Positions 7,913-16,140 are shown, numbered from the stretch's first letter. The stretch: 64,000 nucleotides of DNA from Proruminimicrobium sp964487915 (GCA_964487915.1 CAZASN010000002.1:372001-436000), one strand, 5' to 3'. Made by a program: numbers and translations. The notes: a model not told the origin generated them from the letters alone.

Positions 7913-9126
7913 TTTTGATATTGGTCCAATATGGTTTTTGCCGCATTTTCCGCTATGATAGTATTGCCCAGTTCAGTACAGTGTCCAAAATTTTGTCCGA
8001 AACTCTCTCCAAAATTATCTCTAAATATTTCTTCTCTTTTATGTGTTTTTAACGCTTGGGTAAAATTTTCTTCGTTGCTTATAAATACGAAATTATCATA
8101 ATATTTTGAATCTTTTAATATTTCTTTTAAATTTTCAACAGACAGCGTCGGGTATTGCATCGGCATTATCAGAATTTTTTTATTAAATTCATAAATATAA
8201 TCTATTGTATTAATATAGTTTTGCTTTGTTTGTGTATTATTTTGATTCAAAATTGTTTTTTTTACCAAAACTTGTTCACAAATTCTATGGTGTTTTATTT
8301 TATCAGACAAATACAGACAATCATATTTTTTAAATATGGGATCAAGCATAGAATCCTCATTAATTAATCTTTTTTCGTTTCTCAATAACCAATTTCTTAT
8401 TTTTTCTTTAGAATACCCTTGATCCAAAAAAAATTCTTCTATGCTGTATAGAATCGGCGGAATAATACATCCGTTATATTTATCTATCAAATTTTTAAAT
8501 TTATCAAATTGTTTAGATTCAACATAAAGCTCCATTAAACTTAAAAATGTCTGTTCAGAAGTATTATTGCTTTTATCTAACAAGAAAGACAGTATTATTT
8601 CGGATTCTCTATATTTTTTTTGGTTTATGAGATTTCTTGCTAACTCTATCAATGCTGTAAAAGTCTCGTCTGTATAATTATAAAAATATTTATTTTTGAC
8701 ATGTTTGTAAATTAATTGAAACAGATTCAATATTTTAATATTCTTTTTTATATAAGGAAGGCCTTTATCATTAATCCCCATCATTAATATAATGCAATCA
8801 GGTTGATATTTTTCCAGATAACTCTTAATTTGCTGTGAAATAAAAAAAGTATTTGTTCCGCCTTTTCCTTCGTCAATAATATTAAATTTTATATGTTTTG
8901 ATTTTATATCTAATATTTTTTGCAGTATCGGAGGCCATTGCCCGTCGGTTGTTGATTCTCCCAAACATAAAATGTTAATAACATTATCTTGTTTTATTCT
9001 TTTATTCTTATATTCTTTAATATTTTTGAAAATAAATTCTGTTGTTTGTAATCCAATTTCTAATACAGTAAAACTTAATAAAATTCCGACTAAAATTGTT
9101 AGTGTTTTTTTTAACAATAAATTCAT
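7909..9126 (-). CDS. Membrane-anchored SGNH/GDSL-like protein, paralogue B (block-V Asp replaced by Asn)
   Basis: A 405-aa close relative of paralogue A. The N-terminal membrane anchor spans about residues 5-30. Block I is CLGESTTDGQWP, block II GGTNTF, block III MMGINDKG, and the terminal block NFGHCTELGN, so the expected DxxH reads NxxH. The helical insert sits between blocks III and V. The conserved strand MQYPTLSVENLK is shared by all paralogues. Its start overlaps the jag stop by 4 nt (ATGA) and its stop overlaps the mnmE start. It thus separates two genes that are usually neighbours (jag and mnmE), suggesting insertion into a conserved operon. Confidence 0.75.
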   Translation of the reverse strand: MNLLLKKTLTILVGILLSFTVLEIGLQTTEFIFKNIKEYKNKRIKQDNVINILCLGESTTDGQWPPILQKILDIKSKHIKFNIIDEGKGGTNTFFISQQIKSYLEKYQPDCIILMMGINDKGLPYIKKNIKILNLFQLIYKHVKNKYFYNYTDETFTALIELARNLINQKKYRESEIILSFLLDKSNNTSEQTFLSLMELYVESKQFDKFKNLIDKYNGCIIPPILYSIEEFFLDQGYSKEKIRNWLLRNEKRLINEDSMLDPIFKKYDCLYLSDKIKHHRICEQVLVKKTILNQNNTQTKQNYINTIDYIYEFNKKILIMPMQYPTLSVENLKEILKDSKYYDNFVFISNEENFTQALKTHKREEIFRDNFGESFGQNFGHCTELGNTIIAENAAKTILDQYQK

Positions 9127-9803
9127 TTTTTCTCATTAGATAACTTTACTCCGACTTTTCTCATTACGCCTTCGCCTTCCGAAAATGTATCAAATCCGCC
9201 TATATTTTTGAGATAGTTGTGAAGATATCTTCTTTCTTTTGCCGACATAGGGTCAAATCTGTATATTTTTTTTGTTCGTCTTACGTATTCCATCGCTTTT
9301 TCTGCTATTGTTTTTAATCTTTCCTGCTGCTTTGCCCTGTAGTTTTCGGTATCGAGATTTACTTTTACTCTGGTTCTTGGATCAGTATTTACTATTAACT
9401 GCACAAGATATTCCAGCGCGTCAAGAGACTGTCCGCCTTTGCCTATTAAAACTCCGCTGTTATCCGATGCTATTTCCGCGGAAACAGTGTCATCTTCATG
9501 CGAAGTTTTTACGGAAGAAATGTTTATCCCCATCATTTTTACGATATCGTTTATTACGTTTTCAACGCTTTTGCATGCCAGTTTAAAATCAATGGTTTCG
9601 GTATTTTTAATTTCGGCAATACCGTTTTTTAAAGTGAGCAGCACTCTTGCCGGTTTTGACCCCATCAATCCGAAAAGGCCTGAAGACCCTTCATCCAAAA
9701 TTTTAATTTCAACTTCATCTTTTGTACATTTAAGAAGTTTAAGTCCTGTGTTGATTGCTTCCGAAATATTTTTCCCGGTGCTTTCAAGTTCTTTTAGTTT
9801 CAT
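9123..9803 (-). CDS. jag: Jag/KhpB RNA-binding protein (Jag_N-KH-R3H)
   Basis: A 226-aa cytoplasmic RNA-binding protein. The Jag_N domain lies at about 1-55 (KLLKCTKDEVEIKILDEGSSG). The KH domain carries the GxxG loop in LIGKGGQSLDALEYLVQL. The C-terminal R3H domain (about 160-226) has SAKERRYLHNYL. KhpB proteins act with KhpA in RNA binding linked to cell elongation in Firmicutes; the role here is inferred from the family. It follows yidC by 4 bp in the same operon, the standard location. Confidence 0.93.
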   Translation of the reverse strand: MKLKELESTGKNISEAINTGLKLLKCTKDEVEIKILDEGSSGLFGLMGSKPARVLLTLKNGIAEIKNTETIDFKLACKSVENVINDIVKMMGINISSVKTSHEDDTVSAEIASDNSGVLIGKGGQSLDALEYLVQLIVNTDPRTRVKVNLDTENYRAKQQERLKTIAEKAMEYVRRTKKIYRFDPMSAKERRYLHNYLKNIGGFDTFSEGEGVMRKVGVKLSNEKK

Positions 9804-9807
9804 GATT

Positions 9808-11394
9808 TTAATGCGCCCCCGCTTTTTTATCTTGTGTTAAAACGAAATATTGGACTATCATTGACACTATGCTGTTTGTAAGCCAGTAAATAACAAGGCC
9901 TGAAGGGAAACCCCAGAACATAAGAGTAAACACAACAGGCATTATATACATCATTTTTCTCTGCATAGGATCGGATGTTGCCGAAGTCATTTTCTGCTGG
10001 AAGAACATGCCTATACCCATTATAAGAGGAAGCAGATTAAGGTTAAATCCCGCAAAATGCATTAAACTGTCGCTTGCCGACAAATCTTTTACCCAGAAAA
10101 TCCATTCGGCAAATCTTAGTTCATATGCGTTTCTCAATGTTGTAAACAGCGCCCAGAAAATAGGAAGCTGCAAAAGAAGAGGCAGACATCCTCCGAGCGG
10201 ATTTACTTTCTGAGTTCTGTAAAGATTCATCATTTCAACCTGCAGTCTTTTCGGATCGTTTTTATATTTTGTCTGAAGATCCTTTATAAGAGGCTGGATT
10301 TTTTTCATTGCAGCCATTGCTTTATAGCTTTTTAAAGTTAAAGGCAAAACAAGAATTTGTATTATGATAGTTAAAATTATAATAGACCATCCGTAATTGC
10401 CTGTCAGTCCGAAAAAGAACGATAATACGCTCATTGCGATTTTGCCTAACCATCCGAAAAATCCGAAATCGACGGATTTTTCAAGACCCATATTAAAAGT
10501 TTTAAGATGCGAGTACGATTTAGGTCCTATAAAAAACTGCATCGAAAAACTCTGGACGGTTTCAGTTTGTTTTACGTTTGCCGACAATACAAGCATCGGA
10601 GGATGTTTTTTATCAAGCCTTGAAACTTCAATATTTGAATAGTCAAGAGAGTTTGAAGGAATAAACGCCGCAAGAAAATATCTGTTGTCTATGGCAGTCC
10701 ACTTATAAAGCTGCGCCTGATTTTTTTCTGTTTTTATCTTTTCAAGTTTGGCAGGCATTGCGGACGTATATCCGATTATTCTTGTTACCGAATCATTTTC
10801 TTTAAGTTCTTTTGCGTCTGTACCGAGTCCCGGTCCCCACATTGTTTCTATTTCCGGGAGTTTTGCTTCCGGAGAAAGTTTTTCAAGTTTATAATCAAGT
10901 TTGTGCAGATATTCGGGAGAAAGCTCAAAGGTTTTTGTTATTTTCCAATTTTCTCTTGAAGTATAAACAAAAACTATTTTATCTTTTGTTGATTGTGCTA
11001 TTTTATAAACAGATCCCGGGAAAGTGGAGAGCACAGGGCTTGCCTGAGGAAGAACCAAATCAACCATAGTGCCGTTTTTTTCTTTTATAAACCAGTTTTT
11101 AACGCAGGCTCCTTTATTTGAAAAAACGATTTTATATTTCTCAGTTTCGGCCGTTATATCCTGTTCCTTAATATCTTCTTCCATAACGGACTGCGCGCGG
11201 TTTTTTTCGGTTTCTTTTGTTAAAAGTTCTCCTATTTTTTTTCTTGGCGCGTCTATGTCTTCATCTTTGGCTGCAATCTGGTTTTTTTCATTTAAAGCAG
11301 GCTGATTGATAGGAGGTTTTGGCATAAAAAACATATACCATACCATAATGAACAAAGTTGAAGATACTACAAACATTACTGTGTTTTTTTGCAT
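9808..11394 (-). CDS. yidC: Membrane protein insertase YidC
   Basis: A 528-aa inner-membrane insertase/chaperone of the Gram-negative type. The first membrane segment (about 5-24) is followed by a large periplasmic P1 domain (about 60-330) and the conserved C-terminal five-helix insertase domain (about 340-520; GNYGWSIIILTIIIQILVLPL, NPLGGCLPLLLQLPIFWALF, SGLVIYWLTN). The presence of P1 supports a diderm envelope. It overlaps the yidD 3' end by 19 bp. Confidence 0.96.
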   Translation of the reverse strand: MQKNTVMFVVSSTLFIMVWYMFFMPKPPINQPALNEKNQIAAKDEDIDAPRKKIGELLTKETEKNRAQSVMEEDIKEQDITAETEKYKIVFSNKGACVKNWFIKEKNGTMVDLVLPQASPVLSTFPGSVYKIAQSTKDKIVFVYTSRENWKITKTFELSPEYLHKLDYKLEKLSPEAKLPEIETMWGPGLGTDAKELKENDSVTRIIGYTSAMPAKLEKIKTEKNQAQLYKWTAIDNRYFLAAFIPSNSLDYSNIEVSRLDKKHPPMLVLSANVKQTETVQSFSMQFFIGPKSYSHLKTFNMGLEKSVDFGFFGWLGKIAMSVLSFFFGLTGNYGWSIIILTIIIQILVLPLTLKSYKAMAAMKKIQPLIKDLQTKYKNDPKRLQVEMMNLYRTQKVNPLGGCLPLLLQLPIFWALFTTLRNAYELRFAEWIFWVKDLSASDSLMHFAGFNLNLLPLIMGIGMFFQQKMTSATSDPMQRKMMYIMPVVFTLMFWGFPSGLVIYWLTNSIVSMIVQYFVLTQDKKAGAH

Positions 11395-11624
11395 TTTTGT
11401 CTCTCACATTTTAATTTTTCCGGCACCGGATCAAAACCGCCCTTGTGAAAAGGATGGCATTTCAACAATCTTTTAAAGGCAAGAAAACAGCCTTTAAAAA
11501 AGCCGAATTTTTCAATTGCTTCATAAGCATAAGCCGAGCATGTCGGATAAAATCTGCATCTGGGTGGAGTAACCGAAGAAAACTTTCTGTATATACTGAT
11601 TAGAAAAAGTGCACATTGTTTCAT
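11376..11624 (-). CDS. yidD: Membrane protein insertion efficiency factor YidD
   Basis: An 82-aa small protein of the YidD/Hlp family, membrane-associated, assisting insertion by YidC. The hallmarks are all visible: SIYRKFSSVTPPRCRFYPTCSAYAYEAIEKFG and KRLLKCHPFHKGGFDPVP, with the conserved Cys residues. It sits directly after rnpA (stop and start adjacent) and overlaps yidC, the standard arrangement. Confidence 0.95.
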   Translation of the reverse strand: MKQCALFLISIYRKFSSVTPPRCRFYPTCSAYAYEAIEKFGFFKGCFLAFKRLLKCHPFHKGGFDPVPEKLKCERQKCKKTQ

Positions 11625-11999
11625 TTACTGCTCACTGTAAAAACCGGCATTTTTCAAAGAGTCTAGAACAGTTTGTTTAATCTTGCCGTACCCTGTCGAT
11701 TTGATTTCTGGTTTTAATATAAAAATTATATCTAAACCCGGTGTCAGCTTATGTTTATTTGTTCTGAAAATCTCTCGCAATCTTCTTTTAGCTTTATTTC
11801 TTTGCACTGCAGTCCCGACTTTTGCCGATGTGACAAGTCCGAGTCTGCGAATATTATTGCCGTCTTTTCTGTTAAAGACTATAATTGTCAAAAATCCGGC
11901 CGGAAATTTTCTGCCTTTCCTTATAACATTTCTAAAGTCACGGTCAAGATGCAACCGTTCTTTGTAACAAAAAGAAAAACCTCTGCTGCTGTTAAGCAT
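11625..11999 (-). CDS. rnpA: Ribonuclease P protein component
   Basis: The 124-aa basic protein subunit of RNase P, which helps the catalytic RNA bind pre-tRNA 5' leaders. The diagnostic RNR motif is in VGTAVQRNKAKRRLREIFR (about 80-98), preceded by the RKGRKFPAGFLTIIVFNRK strand. The ATG lies 1 nt beyond the rpmH stop, so translation is coupled to L34. Confidence 0.94.
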   Translation of the reverse strand: MLNSSRGFSFCYKERLHLDRDFRNVIRKGRKFPAGFLTIIVFNRKDGNNIRRLGLVTSAKVGTAVQRNKAKRRLREIFRTNKHKLTPGLDIIFILKPEIKSTGYGKIKQTVLDSLKNAGFYSEQ

Positions 12000-12000
12000 C

Positions 12001-12138
12001 TTATGCCGAAATTGTTTTTCTGCCTTTTCTTCTTCTGGCGCTCAATACTTTTCTTCCGCCGGCCGTAGACATTCTCGCTCTGAAACCGATTTTCTTTTTC
12101 CTTCTTTCTTTGTTTGGTTGAAACGTTCTTTTTGTCAT
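12001..12138 (-). CDS. rpmH: 50S ribosomal protein L34
   Basis: A 45-codon gene read directly from the minus strand: MTKRTFQPNKERRKKKIGFR, then ARMSTAGGRKVLSARRRKGR and KTISA. This is the conserved L34 sequence, slightly variant at RRKKKIGFRARM. AAAGGAAT precedes the ATG and a sigma-70 promoter lies at 12183-12212. It is the first gene of the rnpA-yidD-yidC-jag operon. Confidence 0.97.
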   Translation of the reverse strand: MTKRTFQPNKERRKKKIGFRARMSTAGGRKVLSARRRKGRKTISA

Positions 12139-12182
12139 TTTAATATTCCTTTGCCTTATTTTGCTTAAAAATATACCAGCCG

Positions 12183-12212
12183 ATTATATCTAAATTATTA
12201 CCGTTGAGTCAA
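12183..12212 (-). promoter_or_regulatory. Promoter of the rpmH operon
   Basis: Read leftward, TTGACT (12212-12207) is followed by an 18-bp spacer and TATAAT (12188-12183). The predicted start near 12176 leaves a leader of about 38 nt with a Shine-Dalgarno before rpmH. Confidence 0.75.
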
Positions 12213-12235
12213 ATTTTTAAAATACGGAAGAATTC

Positions 12236-12625
12236 TTATTTTTTTAATTTTTTCTCCTTTTTCTTTATCAGGCTCCACTGTTTTATTATTTCCTTTTCCG
12301 TTTTCGCCTTAGATTTGCCGAAAACATGAGGATGTCTTCTTATAAGTTTTGAGTTTAAATATCTAATTACGTCTTGAATATCAAACCAGCCGTTTTCTTT
12401 TGCTATCTGCGCGTGAAATACAACCTGCAGTAAAACGTCGCCCAGTTCTTCTTTTATATTTTCAATGTCGCCTTTTTTGACCGCTTCTTTAAGTTCTTTT
12501 GACTCTTCAAAAAGATATTTCATAAGACTGGAATTAGTCTGTTTTTTGTCCCATGCGCAGCCGTCCGGGCCTCTTAATTTTTTGAAAATTTCAGTTAATT
12601 TTATAAAATCCTTAGAGTTTTTCAT
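12236..12625 (-). CDS. mazG: MazG-family nucleoside triphosphate pyrophosphohydrolase
   Basis: A 129-aa single MazG domain protein that would hydrolyse (d)NTPs to monophosphate and pyrophosphate for house-cleaning. Visible motifs are KLRGPDGCAWDKKQT near the N-terminus, the metal-binding EESKEL (about 45) and KEELGDVLLQVVFHAQIA (about 62-79), and RRHPHVFG near the C-terminus. E. coli MazG has two such domains (263 aa); this is the short one-domain type. It stands alone leftward, about 100 bp before the rpmH gene. Confidence 0.92.
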   Translation of the reverse strand: MKNSKDFIKLTEIFKKLRGPDGCAWDKKQTNSSLMKYLFEESKELKEAVKKGDIENIKEELGDVLLQVVFHAQIAKENGWFDIQDVIRYLNSKLIRRHPHVFGKSKAKTEKEIIKQWSLIKKKEKKLKK

Positions 12626-12704
12626 TGTTTTTGTCCGGAGAAAATGATATATTTTTTAAATATTAAATTCAAATGCCGGACATTTTAATCCGGTTTTGTA
12701 TGCT

Positions 12705-12786
12705 GCCGAGGTGGTGGAATTGGCATACACGCAGGTCTCAGAAGCCTGTTCCGCAAGGATTACGAGTTCAAATCTCGTCCTCGGCA
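12705..12786 (+). tRNA. tRNA-Leu (anticodon CAG)
   Basis: An 82-nt class II tRNA. The acceptor GCCGAGG (12705-12711) pairs with CCTCGGC (12779-12785), discriminator A. The anticodon stem caggt/gcctg encloses CTCAGAA, giving anticodon CAG. A variable arm (ttccgcaaggatt region) and T-loop TTCAAAT are present. CCA is not encoded. The GT9 gene starts 31 nt downstream with no clear terminator between. Confidence 0.95.
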
Positions 12787-12817
12787 TTTTAAATTAAAAA
12801 AACGGTTATTTAAGCAA

Positions 12818-13945
12818 ATGAAAGATTATAAATTATATTCCGACTGCATTAATTTTCCGCTGGACAAACCCTGCAAATACCAAAAAGATGAAAACATGAT
12901 ATGCGGCAAGTGTCCGCACTACAGTTCGGTTTCAAAAAAAGATTCATCAATAACTAAAATTTTAATAATAAAACTCGGAGCTATGGGCGACGTTTTAAGA
13001 ACTACTTTTATTCTTGAAGGGCTTAAAGAAAAATACCGGAATGTACAAATAGACTGGCTTGTAGATAAAAGAAATTCGGAAGTTTTGCAGGACAATCCGT
13101 ATATAAATAATATAGTTGTAAACGACTCAAAAGTTTTTGATTTTCTAACATCTCATAAATATGATTTTGCAGTAAATCTTGATTTATCTCCCGAAAGTCT
13201 TTCTTTTACGGCTCTTTCTTTAGCCGATAATAAAATAGGATATACACTTGACGATAAAAGAAATATAAAAACTTCAAATGACTGCGGCGCCGAATGGCTT
13301 TTGACAAGCGCTTATGACGATCTTAAAAAGGCAAACACGAAAACGTATCAGCACTGGATGGCAAAAATCTCAGAAATCAAAGATGTACCTTATGAAATAA
13401 TAGTTCCCGTTTCAAAGAAAGCGCAGGAAAAAGCTTCGGCTTTTAAAAGCGGCATAAATTTTTCAAAAGGCAAAGTAATAGGAATAAATCCCGGAGCGGG
13501 AAAAAGATGGAAAATGAAAAAGTGGAACGTTGAAAAATACGTTGAACTTATAAAAATATTGTCCGCAAAGGGGCATACAGTTTTGCTTTTGGGCGGCAAA
13601 GACGATGAAGAAGAAATAAAAGAGATACTCTCGCATAAAATCCCGGGTGTTTTTTCAACCGGCACCGATAATTCAGTACAGGAATTTTTTGCGATGATAG
13701 ACTTGTGCGATATAATAGTCTGCGGAGACACAATGGCTATGCATGCCGGACTCGGCCTTAAAAAAAATATAGTCGCGATTTTCGGACCTACCTCGTCTCA
13801 TGAAATAGAACTGTATTCAAGAGGCGAAAAAATCACGGCCGAAGGATGCAACTGCTGTTACAGACCGGAATGTCTGCATGACGTTTCCTGCATGGATAAA
13901 ATAAAAATTGAAACTGTTTTGAAAGCCGTTGAAAAATACATATAG
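12818..13945 (+). CDS. Glycosyltransferase family 9 (heptosyltransferase-like)
   Basis: A 375-aa GT-B enzyme like the LPS core heptosyltransferases (WaaC/WaaF), likely adding heptose or a related sugar to a lipid-anchored core at the inner face of the inner membrane. It has the N-domain ILIIKLGAMGDVLRTTFILEGL (about 46-67) and the C-domain donor site INPGAGKRWKMKKWN ... GGKDDEEE ... CGDTMAMHAGLGLKKNIVAIFGPTS. Unusually, cysteine clusters cap both ends: an N-terminal CxxxPCKYQ...CGKCP (about 6-36) and a C-terminal CNCCYRPECLHDVSC, suggesting a metal or Fe-S site. No Shine-Dalgarno is evident; it may be co-transcribed with the tRNA. A GT2 gene follows by 9 bp. Confidence 0.88.
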   Translation: MKDYKLYSDCINFPLDKPCKYQKDENMICGKCPHYSSVSKKDSSITKILIIKLGAMGDVLRTTFILEGLKEKYRNVQIDWLVDKRNSEVLQDNPYINNIVVNDSKVFDFLTSHKYDFAVNLDLSPESLSFTALSLADNKIGYTLDDKRNIKTSNDCGAEWLLTSAYDDLKKANTKTYQHWMAKISEIKDVPYEIIVPVSKKAQEKASAFKSGINFSKGKVIGINPGAGKRWKMKKWNVEKYVELIKILSAKGHTVLLLGGKDDEEEIKEILSHKIPGVFSTGTDNSVQEFFAMIDLCDIIVCGDTMAMHAGLGLKKNIVAIFGPTSSHEIELYSRGEKITAEGCNCCYRPECLHDVSCMDKIKIETVLKAVEKYI

Positions 13946-13954
13946 GAGTTTCAA

Positions 13955-14653
13955 ATGGATACTCTTGCCGTAATATGCACTTATAACGAAGCCACAAATA
14001 TTGAAAAAGTAATTAACGATGTTTTAAGCTGCGGAGTAGAAGATATTAACGTGCTTGTCGCCGACGACGTATCGCCTGACGGGACTTATAAAATAGTTGA
14101 GGAAATGGCAAAAAAAGACAAAAGGGTAAATCTGCTTTTAAGAAAAGAAAAAAGAGGAAGGGGTTATGCCGGCATTGACGGCTTTAAATGGGCTCTTGCA
14201 AACGGCGCCAAATATATCGTCGAACTTGACGGAGACGGTTCCCATAATCCGAAATATATAAAAGATTTCAGACGCGAAATAGAAAACTGCGACGTTGTTA
14301 TAGGTTCAAGATATGTATCCGGCGGGTCTGATACCCACAGAGATTTTTTAAGACAGACAATCAGCTGGTTTGCCAGAAATTATCTTAAAATAATTCTCGG
14401 CGTAAAAATATGCGATCCTACTTCTGGATACAGAATGTTTAAAAGAGAAACCGTCGGGCTTTTTATAGATAAACTTAAAGCCGCCGATCCTTTTATAGTT
14501 ACGGAAATGCTTTACCATACGAAAAAAACAAAAGCTCAAATAAAAGAATACCCGATAGAATTTCTTGAACGCGCTTCAGGTTCGTCAAAACTCGGGGCTT
14601 TGACTCTTTTTAAATATCTGTTGAAAGTTTTAAAGCTGAGAATTGTTGCCTGA
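13955..14653 (+). CDS. GT2 glycosyltransferase, dolichyl/polyprenyl-phosphate mannose synthase type
   Basis: A 232-aa GT-A enzyme resembling DPM1, which transfers a sugar from a nucleotide donor to polyprenyl phosphate. It begins LAVICTYNEATNIEKVINDVL, has DDVSPDGTYKIVEEM, the catalytic DxD in ELDGDGSHNPKYI, and SRYVSGGSDTHRDFLRQTISWFARN followed by DPTSGYRMFKR, all typical. It lacks a C-terminal membrane domain (minimal form). AGGAG precedes the ATG. Its polyprenyl-P-sugar product could feed the membrane glycosyltransferases at 60-63 kb (inference). Confidence 0.88.
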   Translation: MDTLAVICTYNEATNIEKVINDVLSCGVEDINVLVADDVSPDGTYKIVEEMAKKDKRVNLLLRKEKRGRGYAGIDGFKWALANGAKYIVELDGDGSHNPKYIKDFRREIENCDVVIGSRYVSGGSDTHRDFLRQTISWFARNYLKIILGVKICDPTSGYRMFKRETVGLFIDKLKAADPFIVTEMLYHTKKTKAQIKEYPIEFLERASGSSKLGALTLFKYLLKVLKLRIVA

Positions 14654-14668
14654 TTTTTTTGCCGCAGT

Positions 14669-14697
14669 TTGACGATATTTGCCGCTTTTTGTAGAAT
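14669..14697 (+). promoter_or_regulatory. Promoter of aroE, placed for a leaderless transcript
   Basis: TTGACG (14669-14674), a 17-bp spacer and TAGAAT (14692-14697). The aroE ATG begins 7 nt after the -10, so the predicted transcription start coincides with the start codon, and no Shine-Dalgarno is present. Confidence 0.6.
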
Positions 14698-14704
14698 CTT
14701 AGAA

Positions 14705-15526
14705 ATGAATATAACCGCAGATACAAAAATTATACCTATTTTCGGAAATCCGATAAGTCATTCTCTGTCTCCTCTTATTCAAAATGCCTGGTTAAAAGAA
14801 GAAAAAATAAACTGCGTTTATGTCGCTTTTCGCGTTGAAAATAAGGATTTGAAAAAAGCCGTTGACGCCGTAAGAATATTTTCAATGCCCGGCGCAAACG
14901 TTACTGTCCCGCATAAAACTGCAATAATGAAGTATCTGGACGCTATAGATAAATCGGCCGTTAAAATAGGAAGCATAAATACGATTGTAAACAGAAACGG
15001 AAAGCTTACGGGATACAATACCGACTGGAACGGTTTTTTTGAAGACCTGAAAGAAAATAAAATAAATATTAAAAATAAAACCGCTGTTGTAGTTGGAGCA
15101 GGCGGCGGGTCAAAAGCTGTCTTGTACGCTTTGTCTTGCGGCGGCATAAAAAAGATAATTATAGCTTCAAAAACATATAAAACGGCAAAAGATATTTCAA
15201 AAAAATATAAAACCGCGCAGGCTGTCGAAATAGACAAAATGAACGGTTTTGATTTTTCAAACGCGGATATAATAATAAATGCTTCAACCTGCGGTATGAA
15301 ACCGTCTGATATTCTGCCTTTTAAAATAACAAATTTTAAAAAGACGCTTGCAGTATATGATTTAATATACGGCAAAGAAACGCCTTTTAAAAAATTTGCC
15401 TCGGCAAATAAGCTGAAATATGTTTCAGGGCTCGGAATGCTTGTAAGGCAGGGGGCATTCGGATTTAAAATGTGGACAGGCAAAAAACCTGATATAAAAA
15501 TTGCTTCGGAGCTTATAAAAAAATGA
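14705..15526 (+). CDS. aroE: Shikimate dehydrogenase
   Basis: Reduces 3-dehydroshikimate to shikimate with NADPH in the aromatic amino acid pathway. A 273-aa protein beginning MNITADTKIIPIFGNPISHSLSPLIQNAW (substrate site SxS). The catalytic Lys lies in NVTVPHKTAIM, then NTIVNRNGKLTGYNTDWNGFFEDL, and the Rossmann GAGGGSKAVLYAL binds NADP. A conserved Gln is in LVRQGAFGFKMWTG. An upstream TTG start is possible but lies inside the promoter; ATG at 14705 fits the family. The following gene overlaps by 4 nt. Confidence 0.94.
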   Translation: MNITADTKIIPIFGNPISHSLSPLIQNAWLKEEKINCVYVAFRVENKDLKKAVDAVRIFSMPGANVTVPHKTAIMKYLDAIDKSAVKIGSINTIVNRNGKLTGYNTDWNGFFEDLKENKINIKNKTAVVVGAGGGSKAVLYALSCGGIKKIIIASKTYKTAKDISKKYKTAQAVEIDKMNGFDFSNADIIINASTCGMKPSDILPFKITNFKKTLAVYDLIYGKETPFKKFASANKLKYVSGLGMLVRQGAFGFKMWTGKKPDIKIASELIKK

Positions 15527-16140
15527 CAATAGTTCTCGGTATTATAATTTTAATTTTGGCTGCTGTTTTATTTTTAAGAAAAACGCAAAAACAAATCGTG
15601 ATTTTTGACTCAAGCGCTCTTTCGGACTGCAGGATATCGGAATTTATAAACTGCAATCTGTTTGAAAAGATTATTATTCCGGCTTTTGTAATCAAAACTT
15701 TTGAAAAAAACAAAAATTTTAAACAGACGGTCGAAAAACTTAAACAAAATAAAAACGTTGAAATAATAAATAAAGATTACAGGCATATTCAAAACGAGAA
15801 TTTCAGAATAATAAAACTTGCCGCCGAAAAGAAAGCTAAAATAGTTACCGCGGATTTTGAGCTTAATAAAATGGCGCAGCTTAAAGGCGTTAAAGTTATA
15901 AATCTCAACGATATATATGAAAGTTTGAAACCTGTTATTTTGCCGGGTTACAAAGTTTGCATTTTTCTTGTTAAAGAAGGCAAAGAACAAAATCAGGCGA
16001 TAGGTTATCTTGACGACGGATCAACCGTTGTAGTTGAAAACGCCAAAAAATTTATAGGTTCCAAAAATACAGTGACAGTAACGTCGGTAATGCAGAGTTC
16101 AAACAATAAAATGGTTTTTGCAAAGATAGAGGAAAAATAA
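15523..16140 (+). CDS. PIN-TRAM domain protein (short YacL-like)
   Basis: A 205-aa protein with a single N-terminal membrane segment (about 2-18), a PIN nuclease-like domain (about 25-135) with acidic residues at IVIFDSSALSD and VTADFELNKMA, and a C-terminal TRAM RNA-binding domain (about 140-205, IGYLDDGSTVVVENAKKF...VTVTSVMQS). B. subtilis YacL has the same PIN-TRAM end, lies upstream of ispD too, but has several more membrane segments. Activity is unproven; RNA cleavage is the family expectation. It overlaps aroE (ATGA) and ispD (TAATG). Confidence 0.82.
   Translation: MTIVLGIIILILAAVLFLRKTQKQIVIFDSSALSDCRISEFINCNLFEKIIIPAFVIKTFEKNKNFKQTVEKLKQNKNVEIINKDYRHIQNENFRIIKLAAEKKAKIVTADFELNKMAQLKGVKVINLNDIYESLKPVILPGYKVCIFLVKEGKEQNQAIGYLDDGSTVVVENAKKFIGSKNTVTVTSVMQSSNNKMVFAKIEEK

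Noticed and set aside
9272..9586. Open frames opposite jag
   Set aside because: They lie fully antisense to a gene with clear KH and R3H domains and have no ribosome site or family features.
14818..15483. 221-codon frame opposite aroE
   Set aside because: Fully antisense to aroE, hydrophobic only because of complementary codon bias, with no start signal.
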